Of a stretch of 64,000 nucleotides of DNA, positions 17,445 to 25,108 are shown piece after piece; the stretch's first letter is position 1, and the number at the start of each line of letters is the position of its first letter. Position numbers and translations under genes: made by a program. The stretch comes from Streptomyces sp. WM6378 (GTDB lineage Bacteria; Actinomycetota; Actinomycetes; Streptomycetales; Streptomycetaceae). The notes below the pieces were generated by a model. It was not told where the DNA came from. It did no database searches and saw only the letters and a program-made list of their open reading frames with translations. The stretch is taken from positions 3,365-67,364 of the forward strand of contig NZ_LGDD01000298.1 in the NCBI RefSeq assembly GCF_001279695.1, read 5' to 3'.

Positions 17445-18239
17445 TCACCGCCTGAGCAACCCGCCCGCAAGCCCGATCACCACCGGGGCAACCCCCGCCG
17501 CCAGGAAGGCCGGGAGGAAACAGAGGCCCAGTGGGCCGGTGATCAGCACGCCCGCGCGCCTGGCCCGGGCCGACGCCTCCCGGGTCCGTTCGGCCCGGCA
17601 GCGCTCGGCGACCCTCGCGACGGGGCCCGCGGCGGGAGCCCCCGACGAAGCGGCCCGCTCCAGGCAGCGAGCCAGTTCGGCCGCGCCCGGCATCGCCCCC
17701 AACCTCCCCCACGCATCGGCCGGTTCGCCGCCCATGCGCAGTTCGGCGGCAACCTGGCCGAGCCGGGCGCCGACGGGCCCCTCCAGAGAGCCCCCGACCG
17801 CCCCGGCCGCCTCGCGAGGCCCGGCCCCGGCCGCGAGACAGGCCGCCAACAGATCAGCGGCGAGCGGCAGTTCACGGGCCGCCGCCCGGCGCGCACCGTC
17901 CCCGTCCCCCCGAGCCCGGCGGCGCCGCCCCCAGACCCAGGCCCCGTACGCCGCCGCCAGGCCTGCCGGCACGCCCGCGACTCCGCCGACCAGCACACAG
18001 CCGACCGCCAGCACCCCCAGCGGCGTTCCCCACCGCTTGGCGCGGGCCGTCCACGCCGGGATCCAGTTCCGGCGCGAAGGCACGGTCAGCGCCTCAAGGG
18101 CCAGCAATGCGGCGATTCGGCGCCGCACCTTGCGCTCCTCCCTGCGCCGCGCCACCCCCAGCGCCGTCCACAGGGCGAGGGCGACCGCCCCCACCGCCAC
18201 CCCCAGCCTGTGGACAACCTCCGGCGACCAGGGGCTCAT
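17445..18239 (-). CDS. tadC: TadC-like type II secretion inner-membrane protein
   Basis: 264 residues from ATG (MSPWSPEVVHRLGV...), with GGGGAGGGG upstream; ATGA overlaps the tadB stop. Helices at the N-terminus (about 8-28), around 65-95, and at the C-terminus (RAGVLITGPLGLCFLPAFLAAG). The central soluble part has the T2SSF pattern AADLLAACLAAGAGPREAAGAVGGSLEGPVG...L..V..ELRMGGEPADAW. TadB and TadC normally form the platform that the TadA ATPase works on. Confidence 0.87.
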   Translation of the reverse strand: MSPWSPEVVHRLGVAVGAVALALWTALGVARRREERKVRRRIAALLALEALTVPSRRNWIPAWTARAKRWGTPLGVLAVGCVLVGGVAGVPAGLAAAYGAWVWGRRRRARGDGDGARRAAARELPLAADLLAACLAAGAGPREAAGAVGGSLEGPVGARLGQVAAELRMGGEPADAWGRLGAMPGAAELARCLERAASSGAPAAGPVARVAERCRAERTREASARARRAGVLITGPLGLCFLPAFLAAGVAPVVIGLAGGLLRR

Positions 18240-19114
18240 CGCCCCTCCCCGGCCCGTACGATCCGCGCCGCCCACCACACCCCGGCAACCTCCAGGACCC
18301 CGGCCACCAGCAGGCACCCGAACCCGGCCGCGCTGTGCAGCAGCACCCGCAACGGGCTCGCGCCCATCGCCGTGCCGAGCACAAGCCCCAGCGCCGGCAG
18401 AAGCGCAAGCAACAGCACCGTGGTGCGCGGCCCCGCCAACTCGGAGCTCAGCGCGTCCTGTTGCTCCCGCTCCGCCCGCAACGCGCCCTCCAGGCGCTCC
18501 AGGCCGGAGGCGAGCCCCGCCCCGCCGTCCACCGCGACCTGCCAGCACGCGGCGACCCCGGCGAGCCCCTCGGCGCCCGGCTCCCTGGCCGCCTCCCGCA
18601 GCGCCCCGGGCACATCGCCGCCGAACTTCGCGGCGGCCACCACAAGGGCCGTCGCCGCGCCCAGGGCCGCCGTGTCCCGGGCGGCCGCGGCCAGCGCCTG
18701 GCCGGGCTGGCGGCCCGCTCGCAGCTCCCCCGCCAGCGCGGCGCACCAGGCGATCACCTCGTCGGCCCGCCGCGCCCTGGCCCGCTCGCGCTCCCGGGCC
18801 CGCAGCCGCCGCCCCACCAAGGGCACCGCCACCGCCCCGGCGACCAACGGCAGCACCGATCCGCCCAGGACGGCGAGCGCGAGCCCCAGCGGCAGACACA
18901 GCCACTCCATCCGCCACCGCGCCCGGCCCCGCACACCCTCGACCCACCGCCCGAGAGGCGACGCCCCGAATGCACCACCTCCGGCGACGCTTCCTGCTCC
19001 CGCGAACATCAGCCGGGCCCGCCGCACCCCCTGGTCCCGCCCGACCCACAGCCATGCGGCCGCCCCCGCGCACATCGCCGCCCAAGCGGGCAACCCCACC
19101 CGAAGATCCGTCAC
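18236..19114 (-). CDS. tadB: TadB-like type II secretion inner-membrane protein
   Basis: 292 residues from GTG; GTGA overlaps the tadA stop codon, suggesting translational coupling. A hydrophobic N-terminus (VGLPAWAAMCAGAAAWLWVG) and a second helix pair around 60-95 are followed by the T2SSF cytoplasmic domain ELRAGRQPGQALAAAARDTA...KFGGDVPGALREAAREPGAEGL...CWQVAVDGGAGLASGLERLEGAL, and two C-terminal helices. The frame runs far upstream inside tadA, so the overlap start is the sensible one. Confidence 0.87.
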   Translation of the reverse strand: MTDLRVGLPAWAAMCAGAAAWLWVGRDQGVRRARLMFAGAGSVAGGGAFGASPLGRWVEGVRGRARWRMEWLCLPLGLALAVLGGSVLPLVAGAVAVPLVGRRLRARERERARARRADEVIAWCAALAGELRAGRQPGQALAAAARDTAALGAATALVVAAAKFGGDVPGALREAAREPGAEGLAGVAACWQVAVDGGAGLASGLERLEGALRAEREQQDALSSELAGPRTTVLLLALLPALGLVLGTAMGASPLRVLLHSAAGFGCLLVAGVLEVAGVWWAARIVRAGEGR

Positions 19115-20337
19115 AACGCACCCCCGATCAGCGCCCGCAGCCGCTCCCAGCCCGAGTCGCGCACAAACCCCGCCACGCCCCACCGCAGCGCGGGCACCGT
19201 CACCACCAAGCCCGCCGCGTCCCGCTCCAGGACGCGCACCTCGGCGATCCGGCGCTGCCCGGCCCGGTCGCGTACGAGATGGACCACCACCGATAGCGCG
19301 GCCGCCAACTGGCTGTGCAGCGCGGCCCGGTCGAGCCCGGCCGCCGTGCCCAGCGCTTCGAGGCGCGCCGGTACATCGGCGGCGGAATTGGCATGAACCG
19401 TCCCACAACCTCCCTCATGGCCCGTGTTCAAAGCGCTCAGCAGATCGGTCACCTCGGCGCCCCGCACCTCGCCCACGACCAGCCGGTCCGGCCGCATCCG
19501 CAGGGCCTGGCGCACCAGGTCCCGCAGGGTCACCAGACCTGCGCCCTCCTGGTTGGCGGGCCGCGCTTCGAGGCGCACCACATGTGGATGGTCGGGCCTC
19601 AACTCGGCCGAATCCTCGGCCAGTACGATCCGTTCGCCCTTCCCGACCAGGCCGAGCAGGGTGGACAGGAGCGTGGTCTTTCCGGTGCCGGTGCCGCCGC
19701 TCACCAGGAACGACACCCGGGCTTCGATCAGCGCCCGCAGCAGTTGCTCGCCGTCGGGCGGCACCGTGCCCGCCGCGGCGAGTTCGGCCAGCGAGAACGC
19801 CCTCGGCCGCACCACGCGCAGCGCGAGGCAGGCCGAGCCGACGGCCACCGGCTCCAGGACGGCGTGCATCCGGGTCCCGTCCGGCAGCCGGGCGTCCACC
19901 CAGGGCCGGGCGTCGTCGAGCCGGCGTCCGGCCACCGCGGCGAGGCGCTGGGCGAGCCGGCGCACCGCTGCCGCGTCGACGAAGCGGACCCCGGTCAGTT
20001 CGAGCCCGCCACCCCGGTCCACCCACACCCGGTCGGGCGCGGAGACCAGCACGTCCGTGACCTCCGGATCGGCGAGCAGCGGCTCCAGCGGCCCGGTTCC
20101 GACCAGCTCGGAACGCAACTCCTCTGCCCCGCCGAGGACTTCGGCATCCCCGAGCAGCCGTCCCTGAGCGCGCAGCGCGGCTGCGACCCTGGCCGGGGTG
20201 GGCTCGGCCCCGCTCTCGGCGAGGCGCTGCCGCACGGCGTCGAGCAGAGGCGGCCCCGCGCCCCGTACGGGTGTCCCCCCACCGGCCGGCCCCAGCGCGC
20301 CCAGGGGCGGCCGCCCCACGTCCCGTACCGCGTTCAT
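19111..20337 (-). CDS. tadA: TadA/CpaF-family secretion ATPase
   Basis: 408 residues from ATG, which shares ATGA with the stop of ssd. The N-terminal domain (to about 150) is followed by the ATPase core: Walker A SGGTGTGKTTLLSTLLG, Asp box RIVLAEDSAEL, Walker B DRLVVGEVRGAEVTDLLSAL and the His box NTGHEGGCGTVHANS. It should power assembly or secretion of the Flp-type pilins encoded downstream and be a cytoplasmic hexamer at the membrane. It corresponds to Rv3659c of M. tuberculosis. Confidence 0.93.
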   Translation of the reverse strand: MNAVRDVGRPPLGALGPAGGGTPVRGAGPPLLDAVRQRLAESGAEPTPARVAAALRAQGRLLGDAEVLGGAEELRSELVGTGPLEPLLADPEVTDVLVSAPDRVWVDRGGGLELTGVRFVDAAAVRRLAQRLAAVAGRRLDDARPWVDARLPDGTRMHAVLEPVAVGSACLALRVVRPRAFSLAELAAAGTVPPDGEQLLRALIEARVSFLVSGGTGTGKTTLLSTLLGLVGKGERIVLAEDSAELRPDHPHVVRLEARPANQEGAGLVTLRDLVRQALRMRPDRLVVGEVRGAEVTDLLSALNTGHEGGCGTVHANSAADVPARLEALGTAAGLDRAALHSQLAAALSVVVHLVRDRAGQRRIAEVRVLERDAAGLVVTVPALRWGVAGFVRDSGWERLRALIGGAL

Positions 20338-21449
20338 GACAGCGCTCCCCCGGCGCGGCCGCCGGCCAGCGCCTGGTCCCAGAAGGCCGCGCAGAATCTG
20401 GCCAGTGGCCCGCGTGGCGCGCTCCCCGGCGGCGCACCGCCCTCCTGGGCCTCCAGCAGGTCCGGCTCCACGGGGAGTTCGCCCGCGAGCGGCAGACCCA
20501 GCGCGCCGGCCACCCACTGCTCGTCGAGCCCGGACGCGTACGGCCCCCGTACCACCGCGCGCAGATCGCGCAGCACCATGCCGACGGAGGCGGCGACCCG
20601 GTTCGCCGCCGCCACCGCGCGCAGCTCGGCCGGGACCACCAGAAGGCCCAGGTCCAGCTGGGCGAGCGCCTCGACCACCGCGTCGTCGACCCGGCGCGGC
20701 AGGTCCACGACGACCACCCCGCCCCGGCGGCGGGCCGCCGCGAGCACCGCGCGCATCGCCTCCCCCGGGATCACCACCGAGTCCCCCCGGTCCCAGCTCA
20801 GCACCCTCAACTGATGCAGCCGCGGCAGCGATTCCTCCAGGGCGCCTCCGGCGACCCGTCCCCGCGAAGCGGCGAAATCCGGCCACCTGCGGCCATCGGC
20901 CTGCTCTCCGCCGAGCAGCACGTCGAGGCCGCCGCCGAGCGGGTCGCCGTCGATCAGCATGGTGCGCTGCCCGGAGCGTGCGGCGGTGACCGCGAGGGCG
21001 CAGGCCAGCGTCGAGGCCCCGGCGCCGCCCCGGCCGCCGATCACCCCGACGGTCAGGGCCGGGCGCCCCACGCCTTCGGCGGCGTCGGCGATCCGGTCGA
21101 CGAGCCACGGTTCGGCGTCGGGCAGCCGCAGCACATGGTCCGCGCCGAGCTCGACGGCCGCCTGCCACACGCCGGGGTCGTCCTGGTCCCGGCCCACCAG
21201 GAGCACTCCGCGCCTGCGGGCCGAACCGAGCAGCCGGGGAGCGGCGTCGTCGCCGACCAGGATCAGTGGTGCGCTCTCCCAGCCGCCCCTGCGGTCGGGC
21301 ACGCCGTGGCACACCTCGGGCTCGGTGCCGGCCGCGGCGCACAGCCGCAGCAGATCGTCGAGCAGTTCCTCGTCCTCGGTCACGATCAGCGGTCCGCCGC
21401 GCCGCCCCTCCGCGCCCGGCGGCCGGTCGGAAGCCATGACTCCGTCCAC
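20334..21449 (-). CDS. Ssd/CpaE-like MinD-family ATPase at head of Tad operon
   Basis: 371 residues from GTG; an ATG four codons in (21437) is equally possible. Residues 1-120 form a receiver-like domain (PLIVTEDEELLDDLLRLC...LGADHVLRLP) without clear phosphorylation. The MinD/ParA-type domain has a deviant Walker A, GGRGGAGASTLACALA, where Ser-Thr follows Ala rather than Lys, then LIDGDPLGGGLDVLLG and VVVVDLPRRVDD. The missing P-loop lysine in the GKGGxGKS pattern suggests weak or no ATP hydrolysis. The relative Rv3660c (Ssd) is described as a septum-site regulator; CpaE proteins localise Tad pili. First gene of the operon. Confidence 0.85.
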   Translation of the reverse strand: MDGVMASDRPPGAEGRRGGPLIVTEDEELLDDLLRLCAAAGTEPEVCHGVPDRRGGWESAPLILVGDDAAPRLLGSARRRGVLLVGRDQDDPGVWQAAVELGADHVLRLPDAEPWLVDRIADAAEGVGRPALTVGVIGGRGGAGASTLACALAVTAARSGQRTMLIDGDPLGGGLDVLLGGEQADGRRWPDFAASRGRVAGGALEESLPRLHQLRVLSWDRGDSVVIPGEAMRAVLAAARRRGGVVVVDLPRRVDDAVVEALAQLDLGLLVVPAELRAVAAANRVAASVGMVLRDLRAVVRGPYASGLDEQWVAGALGLPLAGELPVEPDLLEAQEGGAPPGSAPRGPLARFCAAFWDQALAGGRAGGALS

Positions 21450-21894
21450 GATTTCCGCCCCCTCTCACTCCGATTCCTGCGTCCGCGTTCTTCGCGAACT
21501 TGAATCACCGTGGAGGGAGACTCGAAATAATGTGGATCTTGATCAAAATCTGTGGACAACTATCCGCGTTGTGAATATCCCGTTCACCTATACCAGTGAC
21601 TTCCGGAGCGCAGCGCAACCACTACGCACAGTGACGAATCTCGGGTGTGGGACAGCGCCGGGCGCGGGGTGGAGAGAGGGGGACGACGATCGGATCCAAG
21701 GGCCGAAAACGCATCCGGACATGCGACGACCCCCGCCGGGGGGGAGAGCGGGGGTCGTCCCCACGGCCGACTCGGGGGGGGAGGAGTCGGACCGGGTTAG
21801 CACGGTCGCGAACGATCCGTGACTTCCATGGTGTACCCGAGAGCCTTCTCAGGCAAACCCACGCGCCTCAGCTTACGCCGAATGGTGGGCGCCT
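21450..21894. promoter_or_regulatory. Divergent promoter region with a strong hairpin
   Basis: 445 bp between the Tad operon and the HAD gene. The part near 21525-21600 is A/T-rich for this genome and is the likely promoter zone of the Tad operon. At 21725-21759 a perfect 12-bp stem (GACGACCCCCGC, 11-nt loop, complement) sits 135 bp before the HAD gene. It looks like a terminator or leader structure, unusual between diverging genes. No open frame here looks coding. Confidence 0.5.
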
Positions 21895-22731
21895 ATGCTC
21901 GGGCTCGTGGAAAACCACTCGTTGCCGCGTACCGCCGCCTTCTTCGACTTGGACAAGACAGTCATTGCCAAGTCGTCGACGCTGACCTTCAGCAAGTCCT
22001 TCTATCAAGGAGGACTGATCAACCGCCGCGCCGTACTGCGCACTGCGTACGCGCAGTTCGTATTCCTCGCCGGTGGCGCCGACCACGATCAGATGGAGCG
22101 GATGCGCGAGTATCTGTCCGCCCTCTGCAAGGGCTGGAACGTACAGCAGGTCAAGGAGATCGTCGCCGAGACCCTGCACGATCTGATCGACCCGATCATC
22201 TACGACGAGGCCGCCTCGCTCATCGAGGAGCACCACGCCGCCGGCCGCGACGTGGTCATCGTGTCGACGTCCGGCGCCGAGGTCGTCGAGCCGATCGGCG
22301 AACTGCTCGGCGCGGACCGGGTGGTGGCCACCAGAATGGTGGTCGGCGACGACGGCTGCTTCACGGGGGACGTCGAGTACTACGCCTATGGGCCGACCAA
22401 GGCCGAGGCCGTCAAGGAGTTGGCCGAGTCCGAGGGATACGACCTGGCCCGCTGCTACGCCTACAGCGACTCGGCGACCGATGTCCCGATGCTGGAGTCG
22501 GTCGGCCACCCCTACGCCGTCAATCCGGACCGGGCGCTACGCCGCGAAGCGACCGCCCGGGAATGGCCGGTTCTCGTCTTCAATAAGCCGGTCAGCCTCA
22601 AGCAACGGCTGCCCGCCATCAAGATGCCGCCCCGCTCGGCGCTGCTGGTCGCGGCCGCGGTCGGCGCGGCCGCGGCGACCGCCGGTCTCGTCTGGTATGC
22701 CAGCCGCCGACGTGGCTGCGACTCTGCCTGA
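21895..22731 (+). CDS. HAD-superfamily IB phosphatase with C-terminal membrane anchor
   Basis: 278 residues from ATG; a GTG four codons later is possible, and neither has a good ribosome site. The HAD core is complete: motif I AAFFDLDKTVIAKSS (nucleophile Asp18, acid/base Asp20), motif II VIVSTSGAEVVEPIG, a lysine in the GPTKAEAVKE segment, and motif IV YAYSDSATDVPMLESVG. It is SerB-like; the substrate is unknown. Residues about 250-268 (RSALLVAAAVGAAAATAGLVW) form a tail anchor followed by a basic end. The mycobacterial gene beside the same Tad block is Rv3661. Streptomyces homologues are often labelled as associated with morphological differentiation. Confidence 0.88.
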   Translation: MLGLVENHSLPRTAAFFDLDKTVIAKSSTLTFSKSFYQGGLINRRAVLRTAYAQFVFLAGGADHDQMERMREYLSALCKGWNVQQVKEIVAETLHDLIDPIIYDEAASLIEEHHAAGRDVVIVSTSGAEVVEPIGELLGADRVVATRMVVGDDGCFTGDVEYYAYGPTKAEAVKELAESEGYDLARCYAYSDSATDVPMLESVGHPYAVNPDRALRREATAREWPVLVFNKPVSLKQRLPAIKMPPRSALLVAAAVGAAAATAGLVWYASRRRGCDSA

Positions 22732-23188
22732 GGCGTCGCGCAAACCTGCTCGAAGGGCGCGCCTGTCGAGCACACATGAAAGCAGACGTCCGTTTCGCCC
22801 CTATTTGAACCTAAAAGTAAAGAACTGTGGTGAGGGGTTTCGCTTCTCGCCGTACGGGAGTAGAAAGGACTCAACGGCCCGCGAGACCTGGGACATCCGA
22901 GAGGATCACCTTCTACGCAATAAAGGCCCCACGGACCGAGCATGAACATCGAGCACCCACGCGACGTCGACCCGTCGATTACGGGCCAGCCGCACCAGGT
23001 GAACGGGCAGAGAATCCCGGCCTGATGGGCAACATTCGAGGACGCTTGGTAACACGGTGGACATGCCAGCGGCGGTATCGGACATCGATACCGCCGCAAC
23101 CCTTTTCCCGTACGAAATGTACGACTTCGGTCCGCGAAGAACCGTGAACCGGGCGCCCGCCGCGAAACGATGGGGCCGGACGCTTCGC
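22732..23188. other. Intergenic stretch ending in an orphan terminator
   Basis: 457 bp without a convincing gene. The left half is unusually A/T-rich (around 22795-22830). The right part carries a clear rightward terminator at 23069-23110. No start codon with a ribosome site opens a coding-like frame. It could be a long 3' untranslated region of the HAD gene or an independent small RNA. Confidence 0.45.
23069..23110 (+). terminator. Strong intrinsic terminator, orphan
   Basis: A 12-bp perfect stem GCGGCGGTATCG / CGATACCGCCGC with loop GACAT, followed by CAACCCTTTT on the plus strand. It lies 340 nt beyond the nearest upstream plus-strand stop codon (22731). Confidence 0.75.
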
Positions 23189-24007
23189 CTACGCGGCGCC
23201 GCGCTGGAGCGCCTCGCACACCGCCGTCGACTCGCGCACGCCCAGCTCGACCGCCTTGCCGCAGTGGGCGATCCAGGCCGCCATGCCCTGCGGGGTCCCC
23301 GAGGCGTAGCCGTCGAGCGCCGCCGCATAGGCCGCCCGCCCCAGCTCCGCATGGCCGACCTCGGCCGGGCAGATCGCCTTCGGGTCCAGGCCACTGCCGA
23401 TCAGCACGATCCGCTCGGCGGTGCGCGCGACGAGTCCGTTGTGCGAGGTGAAGGGCCGCAGCGCGAGGAGTTCGCCGTGCACGATGGCGGCGGTCACCAG
23501 GGCCGGGGCCGAGCCACCCGCGATGATCAGCCGGGAGAGGCCTTCGAGGCGGCCGGCGACCTCGTCCGCCTCCGGCAGCGGGAGTTCGATGAGCGGCTCG
23601 TCGACGGCTTCGCCGCGCTGGCGCGGCCGGCCGACCGCGTCACTGGAGTCCGCGGCCGCGACCAGGTGCAGCCGGGCAAGCACCCGCAGGGGCGACTGGC
23701 GCCAGATGGACAGGAGTTGGCCCGCCTCGGCGGTCAGCCGCAGCGCGGCGCCGACGGTGCGCGCCTCGGGCTCGCTGCCGAAGTCGGTCCGCCGCCGCAC
23801 CTCTTCGAGCGCCCAGTCCGCGCCGGACAGGGCGGCACTGCCGCGGGCCCCGCGCAGCGCCGCTTCCGAAGTGATCTCGTTGCTGCGGCGCCGCATCACA
23901 CGGTGCCCGTAGACCCGGTCCACAGCCTTGCGCATGGAGTCCACGGCGTCCGGGACGCCCGGCAGCCCACCGAGGGCGACAAGAGGGTCAGCGGCGTTCG
24001 TACTCAT
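23189..24007 (-). CDS. Fic-fold protein with degenerate active-site motif
   Basis: 272 residues from ATG (MSTNAADPLVALGGLPG...); codons further upstream are poorly coding. The central helical region matches the Fic arrangement: an ..IVHGELLALRPF.. helix leading into LRPFTSHNGLVARTAERI at about 183-200. The canonical motif is H-x-F-x-(D/E)-GN-(G/K)-R-x-x-R. Here the catalytic His is Arg, the acidic residue is Ser, the GN is HN, and the first motif Arg is Leu/Val. AMP-transfer is therefore unlikely by the usual chemistry. It is divergent from the CooC-like gene with 102 bp between them. Automated annotation often calls such proteins oxidoreductases, which I do not support. Confidence 0.75.
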   Translation of the reverse strand: MSTNAADPLVALGGLPGVPDAVDSMRKAVDRVYGHRVMRRRSNEITSEAALRGARGSAALSGADWALEEVRRRTDFGSEPEARTVGAALRLTAEAGQLLSIWRQSPLRVLARLHLVAAADSSDAVGRPRQRGEAVDEPLIELPLPEADEVAGRLEGLSRLIIAGGSAPALVTAAIVHGELLALRPFTSHNGLVARTAERIVLIGSGLDPKAICPAEVGHAELGRAAYAAALDGYASGTPQGMAAWIAHCGKAVELGVRESTAVCEALQRGAA

Positions 24008-24109
24008 AGGTAAGGAGGCTACGCGTCCACAAGCCGCGCCCCACCTTCGAGTGGTCTTCATCACTCGACATGCATACATACCGCCACCATGCAATTACCC
24101 TTGGTGAAC

Positions 24110-25108
24110 ATGAAGATCGCTTTCGTGGGGAAGGGCGGCAGCGGCAAAACCACGCTGTCCTCGCTCTTCATCCGTCACCTCACCGCCAACGAGGCCGCCG
24201 TCGTCGCGGTCGACGCCGACATCAACCAGCACCTCGGGGCCGCGCTCGGGCTCGACGAGGAGGAGGCCGCGGCCCTGCCCGCGATGGGCGCGCACCTTCC
24301 GCTCATCAAGGAGTACCTGCGCGGCACCAACCCGCGGATCGCCTCCACCGAAACGATGATCAAGACGACACCGCCGGGCCACGGCTCCCGGCTGCTCAGG
24401 GTGCGCGAGGCGAACCCGGTGTACGAGGCGTGCGCGCGCCGGGTCGTCCTCGACGACGGGGACATCCGGCTGATGGCGACCGGCCCGTTCACCGAGTCCG
24501 ACCTGGGCGTCGCCTGCTACCACTCGAAGGTCGGCGCGGTCGAACTGTGCCTGAACCACCTGGTGGACGGGGTGGACGAGTACGTCGTCGTCGACATGAC
24601 CGCGGGGTCGGACTCGTTCGCCTCCGGCATGTTCACGCGCTTCGACATGACCTTCCTGGTGGCCGAGCCGACCCGGAAGGGAGTCTCCGTCTACCGCCAG
24701 TACAAGGAGTACGCCCGGGACTACGGAGTCGCGCTCAAGGTCGTCGGCAACAAGGTGCAGGGCCAGGACGACGTGGACTTCCTTCGCGCCGAGGTCGGCG
24801 ACGACCTCCTGGTGACGGTGGGCCACTCCGACTGGGTCCGCGCCATGGAGAAGGGCCGTCCGCCCCGCTTCGAGCTCCTGGAGGCCGACAACCGGCTCGC
24901 CCTGCAGACGCTCCAGAACGCGGCGGACGATTCGTACGAAAACCGGGACTGGGGGCGCTACACGCGGCAGATGGTGCACTTCCATCTGAAGAACGCGGAG
25001 AGCTGGGGCAACGCGAAGACCGGGGCCGACCTGGCCGCGCAGGTCGACCCCGCCTTCGTGCTGAGCGAGGGGCTGATCGCCGACGTCAGTGAGCCGCAGC
25101 CTGCCTGA
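24110..25108 (+). CDS. CooC/MinD-type P-loop ATPase
   Basis: 332 residues from ATG (MKIAFVGKGGSGKTTLSSLF); an ATG seven codons upstream would include a TTA codon and has no better ribosome site. It has a deviant Walker A GKGGSGKTT (7-15), switch I VVAVDADINQHLG and switch II YVVVDMTAGSDSFASG. This is the SIMIBI class as in CooC, the CO-dehydrogenase nickel-insertion factor, and NifH/MinD. No carbon-monoxide-dehydrogenase or metal-cluster gene is near, so the client is unknown. Its end overlaps the convergent deacetylase-like gene by 23 bp. Confidence 0.85.
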   Translation: MKIAFVGKGGSGKTTLSSLFIRHLTANEAAVVAVDADINQHLGAALGLDEEEAAALPAMGAHLPLIKEYLRGTNPRIASTETMIKTTPPGHGSRLLRVREANPVYEACARRVVLDDGDIRLMATGPFTESDLGVACYHSKVGAVELCLNHLVDGVDEYVVVDMTAGSDSFASGMFTRFDMTFLVAEPTRKGVSVYRQYKEYARDYGVALKVVGNKVQGQDDVDFLRAEVGDDLLVTVGHSDWVRAMEKGRPPRFELLEADNRLALQTLQNAADDSYENRDWGRYTRQMVHFHLKNAESWGNAKTGADLAAQVDPAFVLSEGLIADVSEPQPA

